DNA of 64,000 nt from Metallyticus violacea (lineage: Eukaryota; Arthropoda; Insecta; Mantodea; Metallyticidae), in contig CM060846.1 of NCBI GenBank assembly GCA_030762175.1, positions 304,268,512-304,332,511 of the forward strand. The letters run 5' to 3'. The position numbers and the translations under genes are program-made. The notes under the pieces are model-generated. The model saw only the letters and a program-made list of their open reading frames with translations. It was not told the origin of the DNA and did not search any database. The stretch's first letter is position 1. Every line of letters begins with the position of its first letter. This document shows positions 51,761 to 61,968 of the stretch, in pieces.

Positions 51761-52482
51761 TTGACATGGGACATTAAACAATTACAGCAAAAGACAAATG
51801 TTTATTAAACGGCAATGGAATAAAATACTCATTAGATGGTCTAAAACTTACTAAGTTTGCTATTCCCAAAGTTGAGATAATAAGCTGTTGGTTGTTGTGC
51901 TTCGTTGAATTGCACGCATCAGGAATATTCGTTTAGAAGAGAGAGGCCCATAAAGTAATAAACTTAAGTGGTCTACGCTCTACGTTCATGATCTGCATTA
52001 GCATTGCAATTTCCATCGTTTTAATGGGCGTAATCTCAAGTGTTGAGATGAGGGTAACATTTTGAAGCTACGTATACTGAAAGTAGTGAGTTATACTGAA
52101 TTTAGGATGAGATAGAGGAGTATGGTCCTGAAATATATATTCCATTTCGGAATAATATCACAACTTTATAATTAAAACCGCAAAATAACTCAGAATAAAT
52201 ATTACCAACTGAATAATTGATAAGTTAACAGTGGGGAATTTAAATGTGTTTTTCCTTTATATTCCTTTATGTAATGTTCCATTTGATTCATCTTTGGCTG
52301 AAATAAATTGAATACTCAAAATATGAGTTTCATTTTCATGTCTTTTTGCCCAATCCAGCGGCAATGTGGTTTGACAGAGAGATTTGTGGTTGCGTTTTAC
52401 AGGGTTTTAGGAACGATCTGTCATTTAGGAAAAGAATTCCACATCACTCTGAGCTTTAAACTCATTTGAAAGTGAAAATAGC

Positions 52483-52533
<51 letters not shown>

Positions 52534-52727
52534 TGCATGAATCATTCTACTACTGTTCTGAAAAATTCGTAGGATTCGGTGAGAAATTTGAAAGAGGAGC
52601 GTTTGTATGTCTTTCATGAGCTAGTAGACGTTCCCTTATATTCCACTTGGGCTGATATTTAGATAATGCAGAGCAAGTTTTCATGGCAGTCTTCAAGAAC
52701 GAACTAGACAGAAAAAGGTAAAATATT
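51761..52727. other. Spacer with AAT array
   Basis: Contains the AAT microsatellite at 52484-52532. No gene recognised. Confidence 0.4.
52484..52532. repeat. (AAT)n microsatellite
   Basis: About 16 units. Confidence 0.95.
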
Positions 52728-52953
52728 TTAAAAGATATTAGCAATGCATGTGCTTTTCGAACTGGAAAGCAGCGTGATAGGCGGCCGCCTGGGTGCCCAT
52801 ATGCTGATCACATGTCCCCGTGGAATATTGCCTTCTATCAATGAAGTCGTAGGACGGAGGTAGAGGAAGCAGAGGTCACTGCGGCAGGCCATGACCCGAT
52901 CTCGGGCTGACGCGCCATGTAGGTGGAGCATCGCCTGCTTGAGGGATGCAGAA
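52728..52953 (-). other. GC-rich stretch, possible terminal coding exon
   Basis: On the minus strand a good splice acceptor (pyrimidine tract ending CCCTCAAGCAG) stands at 52954. It is followed by GC-rich sequence open in one frame for about 74 codons to a stop at 52728. Other frames also look protein-like in parts (YDFIDRRQYSTGTCDQ in one), so the frame is not settled. I do not recognise the protein. A GC-rich repeat body is possible. Confidence 0.3.
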
Positions 52954-53012
52954 CAGCAATAGACAAAATTTATGCCACTGTATTTTTTGAAAAAGTATAT
53001 GGTTTTCACCAA

Positions 53013-54739
53013 ATGTTTACTTATGTCGAGTATTTCATTTCTTCTGTTCTACCAACTAATAAAGCACAACAAAAAATAGCATGTTAATATGTCGACCAAC
53101 GAACAATATATTCACCATTTTAGTCAGTTACAGCTTTAAAGTAAGTGTTCCGTAATATAAACTCAATTTTCTACTGTAAACTAAATACGTTGTTTCTAAT
53201 TAATTTCATACATAATATACGTTAGCAGTTAGTATGCAATTAGCGAAGTCATTAAATCACCGAGATAAATTTTTAACTTTTAGGATAGTCTCTGATAGCA
53301 CATGCTTCTTATTTGACAATGTTATTTCCATATGATGATACCAGTTGTGATCGATATGAAACATGTTTCACACTTGTGTATAAATACCATAGCACTTAAA
53401 GTCATCTATCGACTTACTTTGGAAGGACGATGGATGGACTATTAATGGCTCAAACCCATTTCGAAGTTCTATGGCACATGAAGTTCCCTAAGTGAGCAAT
53501 ATTTTGGAAAATACTTCATGTAGAAAAGTTGTACTGTCGAGATAGAATCTTAAACCCTTATGTGCGAGGCGAACAAGTTATTATTCGTGCCCAGAACAGC
53601 ATATCATATCATATAACTTAATATTTGTCAATTCTATAATTAGTTTATCCAACACTAAAACAGTTAGTCTAAGTACAAGATGTAGATTTTGTCAGAAGCT
53701 TGAGTGACCGTTTCGAAAAACCATGTGTCACTGGCACAAACTTTTGTCGCCAGCACGGCTGCCATTTTCACAGAAGCGAGACGTCAGAAAGTAGATCAAT
53801 AAAAGGTTGAATCTCACTAACACTCTATGGTCATGTGTAGTAAACTAACCCTATTGTCATTAGAGTGGGTTTAACGCGGTTTATCTACAACATTAGGACT
53901 TGGTCTTCATTTCAAAACAGGATATGAATAAGAAGATGATGACGAAGGTATTTCTCATTTGTCTATCCGACAATATGTGATATATTCCGACATATCACAT
54001 GTCCTACAATATCACATGGATAACTTTGCTATTTTCATTGTTGTTATTAATTTTTAAAACATTGTTATTATGAAGCCAAATCTCGCAAGAATCTTATTTT
54101 CATTTAATTAATTTGAAACACAGAATTGCGCAAATTTTAACTTAACTGTCTCTCCATTAACTTAAACCTAATTCGCAATAAAGACGAATAACAAAAATAG
54201 GTATACTTTTTAGATATCCTGTATAATGTTACTTTTTATGCATAAATAAATATATAAATAAATAAAACGATTCATGTAACACTGGTTCAGCTTCTCTGCA
54301 TGTACCGGCTGCTGTATATCATACTATGATTAATGAGCATCATTAGAATTTGGGACAAAATATGAGTGATATATATATTCTTGCACTTCTAAAGCTGAAA
54401 TCAATTTTTGCTAACGGAAATATATTGGAAGATTTTCTAATCAAAATGCATCCAGCATTCCTGCTAATAGGATGAAAAGTAAGGGGAAATCTCCAGAAAA
54501 AAATTGGGTACAAATCTGTTCATATAAGATTTAAGCTGACAATATTTAGTCTGAGATATGGAGAAAAACTATGTTCATTTGTCTAGATAGTTATTTTTGG
54601 AAACGTTTCATTTATGTGCATGTTTGCATATGATAAACGTTCTAATACTGATGGTCCAAATCTTAGAAAATGAACTACAAACTTAAAAAACAACTAATTA
54701 ATTAATTATATTTTACATCAACACAAAGAACACGAACAC
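53013..54739. other. AT-rich spacer, no gene recognised
   Basis: A few short palindromic blocks around ATATCACATG at 53967-54020. Nothing coding. Confidence 0.4.
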
Positions 54740-54749
54740 TAAAGGTACC

Positions 54750-55032
54750 GACCGCCAGGGTGGCCGAGGTCGTTAAGGCACGACTAGTGAGGAGGGTCTG
54801 GGGTTCGAATCCCGCCAGGACCTTCCACCCTGACTGAGGTTTTATCCAGGTTTTCCTCAGTCCTCAAAAATGGCAAATGCCGGGGAGGCACCCTAAACAT
54901 AGGCCTGGAACGTTTCCTACCTTAAAAAATCCTTTCCCAATTTATCATTTCATCTCATGTATCATCAGTGTTCATCGCCTGTGGTGCCTCAGTAGTAAAA
55001 ACGGGCGTTAAGCACCATTGAAAAAATAAAAA
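54750..55032 (+). mobile_element. SINE-A, youngest-looking full copy
   Basis: Complete family structure: head ACCGCCAGGGTGGCCGAGGT, A box TGGCCGAGGTCGTTAAGGC (tRNA-Leu/Ser type), B box GGGTTCGAATCCC, middle ATGGCAAATGCCGGGGAGGC, 3' domain CATGTATCATCAGTGTTCAT and GGTGCCTCAGTAGTAAAAAC, and an A-rich tail. A perfect 10-bp duplication, TAAAGGTACC, lies at 54740-54749 and 55033-55042. Confidence 0.95.
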
Positions 55033-55210
55033 TAAAGGTACCAAGACTGGCACTGGAGTTTGAAGGCAGATTTCTAAGCTAACTTCTCAGTGGTTATAGT
55101 TTTACGTAGACCGATGACTGAATAATGACATCGATGTGATTCCAATCATTTAACATTACGCATAAATGGACATTTATTATCTATGGTATGATTTACTTAG
55201 TCAATAAATA

Positions 55211-55760
55211 TTAACACAAAAAGTATGTAGGTAATTGGAACATTTTTGCGTCGGTACAAGCTTCTTGATATTTCGCAACAGTTTTCTTATAAGCCATTGC
55301 TTTGTCATTTTCTGGTAAGTACCTTGTCATCAAGTTTTTCTTATAGGGTTTTATCAGTACTACTCGCATTCGTACAGAATGAAACATTATAAAACTAAGA
55401 AGAGGAATTAATAAAACCATATCATAAATATTTTGCACTGTACAAATTTCTCTACTTTACTAGTATTTAAGAATTTGTACATACATCTGCAAACATGCGA
55501 CTTAAAGATTTGTTCCCTAATGACAGAATTATGTTGCTTTGCCTCCTACTCACACTGACTCGCCTTATTACCTCATTTGTAATTGTTATCCTGTTAGATC
55601 TTGCTTCAGATGGGACCATACCAGGGTAAACAATCGGTTCTGAAGTGCGAAGGGTTATATTTCCCATTAGGGGCGAAACTGGAGTAAGATGGATAGGATG
55701 ATATTTATTTTCCACTTTCCTTATATTTCTGTGGTCGTACTTTTTAATATTGAGGTAGTC
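55211..55760 (-). other. Coding-like relic, unassigned
   Basis: Two minus-strand open segments (55715-55467 and 55438-55211) follow one another with a stop and frame change between them. The first extends upstream to about 55760 without a stop. Phrases such as RITITNEVIRR resemble a segment of the R1-like LINE near 42860 (NNEVIRRQSEVKY), so it may be a LINE scrap, but the match is short. The second segment is not recognised. Confidence 0.3.
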
Positions 55761-56843
55761 TTCTTGAGCTCAGTATTACACATACAGTGCTCATAAAAAG
55801 AATGGGGACAGGGTTTAAAAAATGAAAGACTGTGATTTAAATATCTGAAGGTGCACTAATACGTGAAGTTATTCTAATTTTACATATTCACATGTGAAGC
55901 GCCCTCTTAATAGTCAATAAATTTACATACTTGATGCCATTCCATTGTTCGATATGTCATGCAGGTTTCGAACATCACCGTACTATGCTGGTTGCTTCAG
56001 TTCACAAATGAAGCAACTCAAAGAGCGCAGAAAATAAATATTGCTTAAATACTGATAAATTAGTAACAATTTCTTTATAGGCTTCAATAAATCAGTGTTA
56101 AAATATGCCGTTATCTTCTATTAATTGCTATACAATGAATGACCTGTGTTTGTTACTATATTGATTGTAGTCAATTGTTTCATGAAATATAGGCTTACAT
56201 TTGGGTGTCCCTACCACAAAAAAAAAAAAAAAAAAAAAAAATCACAACTCAGGAAACACTCGAATAAAAGTTAACTGATGTCCCTAAACGTTTTAGCGCA
56301 ATCTATTTATAATTTTATGTTAGTTAATTGTAAAAATATTGCATATGTAATACCATAAAAATTGAAAAGACAAATCAGGACAAGGAGTACGTTTTATTGA
56401 GGATGTTAGGTAGCCCAGGTGAACAACAGTCATTGTATTCCAAAAATGTGTTTAATATCGTTGTTAACAAGAACGTTACAAGATATTTAAGAAAAGTCCT
56501 TGTTCTTTGACATTTTGAGCAATGTAACAACACTAGATTTAACTTACAAGGTAAACATTTTAAACATACAACATAGTGGGCATAGTGTTTGACTATATGT
56601 TGGACATCTTCAAGAACCGGGGCTATTGCAAATTTAAATCGCTATTTTTTTTAAAAAAAATAGAAAACGTGTGTATATTTATAACAAAATCTGATAATAT
56701 GAAAGCAGTTTTGTCTCTCGAGCTCATTAAAACAAAAAATAAATATATGTGTAGTTCTTTGCAACCTTTTTTATACAATGTTTTAGACTAATGCTAATCT
56801 ACTGTTTGAAAAGCACATCAAGGGTTCCGTTCTGCTTGCACAC
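55761..56843. other. AT-rich spacer, no gene recognised
   Basis: Contains a 24-base A run at 56218-56241. Confidence 0.4.
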
Positions 56844-56851
56844 CTCCAAAT

Positions 56852-56915
56852 TTCCGCCTGTGGTGCCTCAGAAGTAAAAACGGGGTTAAATACTAATGAA
56901 AATATTTAAAAAATA
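56852..56915 (+). mobile_element. SINE-A 3' fragment with duplication
   Basis: Holds CCGCCTGTGGTGCCTCAGAA, GTAAAAACGGGGTTAAATAC and an A-rich tail. CTCCAAAT repeats at 56844-56851 and 56916-56923. It is 5'-truncated. Confidence 0.85.
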
Positions 56916-56923
56916 CTCCAAAT

Positions 56924-58149
56924 CCATACAAATATAGCCATTTTAATGGGTTCGTGGTCGTTGATAACAATAAGTACCAATCCAATTAGTTTATTTTAGA
57001 TGGAGCAGTTTATTATGCTTTGAGACAGAAAGAAATATGCAGTTGATTATAGCTAATTGTTTTTGTTTAATAGTAGTTATGGTAATTCATAATTTTTATT
57101 TTATTGTAAGAACTTTCATCCTGAAGGTGTTCTCTTAAAACAACTTATCTAGGAATCACACTTTAAACAAGTCTCAATTATAACCCTCTTTTATTTCAGT
57201 TTCATTACATTTAATTGCTTAAAACTTGACACCTCCAGTAATTTAGAATAGAAAAGTTTAGCGTTTTAATTGAAGTTAGAATTACAGTTGTATCAGTTAA
57301 TATACCAGTATAAAGGAATATAATGCAATACATATACAATATTGTAGCGTGATACAACAATAGGTATTTCAGTAGTATGTAGTACAGAAGTATGCAGCAA
57401 CACTGAACTTTCTTTCTGTTTGATCTTGATGCTGCACCAAAATGGGTTATATAATTGTACTATAAACGATACTGATCACGGTGACTTGTGATATGGAAAT
57501 GATACAGGTGGAGTATTTGTGATGGATTCTTATTCGAAATCTTTAAATATATTAATTTTTATTTTCACTTATTAGAAGATTTAGTTACTGTTCAAAAATC
57601 ATTTAAAGGAACTTCCAACAGGTGATCTACATATACATACCACTGTTACAGATAGTATGACATTTAGTTTCTGAGACATGTTCAACTTCTTTTTTTATTT
57701 AAATGGGTGAAAGCGTTTTCTTTATACATGGATGTAAATCTGTTCTTCATAAATAGTAGTACTATATAACATTTTTTATTCTTTCCGGCAAAATAATAAA
57801 CAAAATTATAATACTGAATATTGAACGCTTTAATTTCATTTTCTTTGAACCAGTGTTCTGTTAGGCGAAAAACATATATCCTTTAATTCATTATTTAGTA
57901 TTAGTTTTAGGTGACACAATTTGCTCCACGTTTTGCTGTATTATTATTATTATTATTATTATTACTATTATTATTATTATTATTATTATAAATTTAATGC
58001 ATTACTAAAATATTTTACAGCAGTGCATGTCAATTTACTCAGTTGTCTATTTTTTTGTATCTTCTTATGCAGTGCATTGCTGTACCATATTTCTCAAAAT
58101 GACTAGGCGACTTCATAGATTGTGACAATTGCAAACTATCAACTGGTTC
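56924..58149. other. AT-rich spacer with TTA array
   Basis: Contains the TTA microsatellite at 57941-57990. No gene recognised. Confidence 0.4.
57941..57990. repeat. (TTA)n microsatellite
   Basis: About 16 units with one interruption. Confidence 0.95.
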
Positions 58150-58640
58150 ATTCTGTATACCCTTGTACTTTCTACTTTAGGAACTTATGCAAGGTTTTCT
58201 GTCCAATAGTGAGCTGACTATAGCAGAGATGATATTCACAGCTTCTGTTTTACCACTACTTTTTAGGTGAAGTACGTGTTTAGTGAACATATCCTTATGT
58301 AAATCCGATTCCAAGACATTGGCTACATTCTCTTCCTCATATTCTTATTTAAGTCTCAGATTTCAGTTCCCGCCGAGGCGGATAGATTTTTTTGGACGCT
58401 TATAGACTTATTATTGGTCCGTTTTTGTGTTGGTGGTTGTTTCCAGCAGAACTTTTTAAATTTCTTTGCACTTTGTTCCAATGTGGCAGTCACGTTCCTT
58501 ATTCCTGCTAGGCCTAAAATTGACCATAGCTGCAGAACGCAATTTTTTCGGTCTTTCATTGTTACAGATTCCATATGAAGCTCATGTGCATTAATTTTCT
58601 CGTTCACATAAAACACAGATATAGCAAGGTAACTTGTCAT
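58150..58640 (-). other. Coding-like relic, unassigned
   Basis: A minus-strand frame is open for 94 codons from 58640 to 58356 (including LGLAGIRNVTATLEQ). After a frame change another runs to about 58180 and includes EYEEENVANVLESDLHKDMF. Amino-acid usage looks protein-like, and two consecutive long segments on one strand are unusual in this AT-rich DNA. I recognise no family. It may be a decayed gene or transposon ORF. Confidence 0.35.
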
Positions 58641-60429
58641 ATAACACCCTGTCAGTCAGGGATACTTAAATAGTACGGAACAAACTTTGATGGCGTTTCC
58701 CCTAGAACTGAGATTTCAGTCATCCATCTACTTATCTGTGTTACGTTGATATGAGTGAGGGATGTGGTGTATCAGAGTTCACTCAGGAAAACAATGTTAT
58801 CACGTTTCTGTAATCTCTTTCAATACATGTTCAGTGCTAACAGAGCTGAGAGTGGAATGAGTATAAATCATTTATCAATTTATTCTCTCTTTATTAATTA
58901 AGGTACACTTAGATATTTTTAATAGTATAGGAAACAGGAAATATTCGTAATTTATATTCAATGTTTGAAATACAAAAGTAACAGTGGCAACGCTTGAGAA
59001 TTAAAAAGTATTCGTGGCAGGATGTTACTTTCAGACGAAAGCGATAACACGATGGGATGGGAAGAGGATATTAAGGTTTGTCCCGCATTTTACCCTCCCC
59101 CCCGAAAAAACTGAAACAGTTCCCCACTATTTTAATATATAAATGTGTGCAACGGTATTTTATATGAAATAGGTTGTTATTAGGTATGTAGATTGGAGGG
59201 GAACGTTCCGTTAATTGTATTAATAATTGTCTATCGCAGGGGAAAATACAAATTTTCTTCTTTCCACTCCGACTATGGTTACCGCTGTCTTACAGTTTTG
59301 CCACGGCTGTTGAGACTCTGTTGTTGGATATTTTTATGCTCTTATGACCACAGGGGAAGGAGTCTTGGAGATTAATAGTATTTTTTAGTTATGAAAGACG
59401 ACACGATTTATTTTCATACACTATTGGACATAAATCATTGCACTATTGAACTTAACTAATAAAGCTCATCCATTTAATATCTTCCAATACTAGCTATCGC
59501 TTTCCACTAATTGAACGGAACTGAGAAAGCCCTTCCACTGATATTGCCAAATACTCTTGCCATACTGACTGCGGGCCACAAAATTGTAAATTAAATAACA
59601 TGGTTTACGAGACTTTTTCCATGTAGAATCAACTCAAGCGGTTGGCTTCTTCCCTTGAATAGGTTATCGGCCTGTCTTTTCATCCCGGCAGTCACCAAAG
59701 GTTTTATAGTACCTACCATGCTTAAGAAATTTTCTAACAGAATACCAATAAACATCTTGCCCTAGGATTTTTTATAAATATTGTTACAACAGGCTACAGA
59801 AATTCCCAGGTCATGGCTGGGGTAGCTTTCTGCACACTTGCGAGAAAATAACATTTTACAACACTTGTACAGGGAAATGACATTACACCCATGGTTATAA
59901 CGAAGTTATATAAAATTATTTGCTATAATTAATCTAATTAAATATAAGTGTGGCAGCTCATAAATACTGTGCCATGTGGTATTAATCTACTGCCTTAATA
60001 AGAATATTTTCGAGGTCCAGCTTGAAAATCAATGCTCACTTAATTTACTAAATTGACTACAGTGTTTTCTTAGTTTGAACCATTATACAAGAGAGTAATA
60101 GTGAATATTTCTGTAAAAACAACACACAAAACTGTACAACTAATGCACTATTTGAAAGCACGTCATTTACATGCTTCTCGGCTTGTATGCATTAGCTTCA
60201 ATGGAACGCAAGAATTGCTATATGCCCTCTCTTCCTGTTGAACAGAGTCAGCTCATAGCGGTTCGTGCAGAATGAGGATATTCTCAGGAGCCTCCCACTG
60301 AAATTTTAATTCTGGATTGATTACTGCGCAATTAACCCAAGGAAGTATCGCTGCGAAACAATGCGTTACAATTTTTTACAGGTTATGAGTAATATAGATT
60401 AGATTGGGGGGGGGGGAACTACCTTTGGT
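58641..60429. other. Spacer with one shared fragment
   Basis: No gene recognised. It includes the dispersed fragment at 59653-59696 and C/G runs near 59096 and 60405. Confidence 0.4.
59653..59696 (+). repeat. Dispersed fragment shared with 22.03 kb
   Basis: GGTTATCGGCCTGTCTTTTC matches 22039-22058 with one change, in the same orientation. Confidence 0.55.
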
Positions 60430-60690
60430 ACTGAAGCCATGAGACTGTCCCACCATTATCGCGTTATGTGATGAAATGAAAGAACCATACTTTCGCATGT
60501 GGATAACCGACAGAGCCACTCGCAAATCCCTCGTCCTATCGAGTCAGCATCCCGCTGCAACCTGGACCACTTTCACCAGTGTTCTCACCAGCAAATATGG
60601 GCATATTTTCACCGAAGCTCAAGATCTGCCGAACAAGGAGCGTAGAGGACCTATGTGCACCTCGGCCAGTCGCATGAATGACAATTGAGG
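60430..60690. other. GC-rich stretch, unassigned
   Basis: A GC-rich island in AT-rich DNA, preceded by a G run at 60406-60417. A plus-strand frame from 60476 is open for 70 codons, and a minus-strand frame is also open over much of it. Neither is recognised. Could be an exon or a repeat body. Confidence 0.25.
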
Positions 60691-60867
60691 CCGCCTACCG
60701 CGTCTATGTAAAAAATTTCTGTATCTTATCTAACATTTCTTCCATAAGAACACGGCGCCTCGTAACTAACTACAAGAGGCTACCTGCACATGCATTGTAG
60801 TACTTGACGACTGGTTTCTCTCAGTATGTAGCTGGCTCATAACTCAAATAATTTCATTGTAGAACGC

Positions 60868-60925
60868 TGTTTAACGCCCGTATTTACTACAGGGGCATAG
60901 TCACAGACTGTGAACACTGATGATA
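60868..60925 (-). mobile_element. SINE-A 3' fragment
   Basis: TGTTTAACGCCCGTATTTAC and GTGAACACTGATGATAAC, the SINE 3' end in reverse. A TAA array and the 3' end of the R1-like LINE follow immediately. Confidence 0.75.
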
Positions 60926-60933
60926 ACAATAAC

Positions 60934-60962
60934 AACAACTTAATAATAATAATAATAATAAT
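60934..60962. repeat. (AAT)n at LINE 3' end
   Basis: TAATAA units stand directly at the 3' terminus of the minus-strand LINE, in the place of a poly-A tail. Confidence 0.85.
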
Positions 60963-61603
60963 ATAAAAAATAAAAATCTGAAATACTCCACCGCGGTACC
61001 TTGTTTCCTACACCGGGACGTGTATTGCAAACTCAAACTCTTATTTCTAAATTACCAAATTACATTCCTACATTATTATTTTTCAAATGATACTTATACA
61101 TAGGTAACAATTAGAAATTTACGAAAATAATAAAAATAACAAATTTTATAAGTAACAAAATTACATTCCCTTCAACTACTTCCTAATTGCTGGAAACCAG
61201 ATATATTCGAGTAAATGGAAACCACCTACTACTTCTACTACTTTCATTTAATTTTTAACTTTAAATTAATAAACTACTATTCACCGGTATCCGATAGAAA
61301 CTGGCGACCATTACATTTCTTACACACTTTTACTTTACTACTAATATGTATCTATTCCTGCCTATATTTGTATAAAACTATGTATTATATATCTATTGAT
61401 CATATATATGTTTATTTTCCATATTATATCATATCCTATTTCTATATTATATCATCTTTATAAATACATTCGCGTAAATTTCACATTTACATCTTATATT
61501 GGCCAATTTTTACTATAATAATTATTTTCTTTGTGGCAAATCTAATTGACATTTATCAATGCAACATTTACTCTACCAATTCATTATTTTGACATCATTA
61601 ACA

Positions 61604-61840
61604 ATGCGAGAGGTCTGGGGTTTGAATCCCGCAAGGACCATCCTCCCTGACAAGTTTTTTCAAGGTTTTCCTCAGTCCTCATAAATGGCAAATGCCGAGG
61701 AGGTACCCCAAACTTAGCCCTGGAACGTTTCCTTCCTTAAAAATAATAAATCCTTTCCCAATATATCATTTCATTTCATGTATCATCAGTGTCCACCGCC
61801 TGTGGTGCCTCAGTAGCGAAAACCGGCGTTAAACACTATT
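61604..61840 (+). mobile_element. SINE-A in LINE 3' UTR, head truncated
   Basis: Starts just before the B box (GGGGTTTGAATCCCGCAAGG) and runs through AAATGCCGAGGAGGTACCCC to GGTGCCTCAGTAGCGAAAAC and GGCGTTAAACACTA. It is opposite in orientation to the LINE. Confidence 0.88.
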
Positions 61841-61934
61841 ATATTCATATATACCGTTAACAACAGTAATAATATAATTGTTAGTATTAATTATAATTAT
61901 AATAGTTATTATAACAATTTTATTATATTTTACT

Positions 61935-61936
<2 letters not shown>

Positions 61937-61968
<32 letters not shown>
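61937..61968. repeat. (TTC)n microsatellite
   Basis: About ten units within the LINE 3' UTR. Confidence 0.95.

Noticed and set aside
60476..60688. 70-residue protein on the plus strand
   Set aside because: The opposite strand is about equally open and no family is recognised. It is listed only as a GC-rich stretch.
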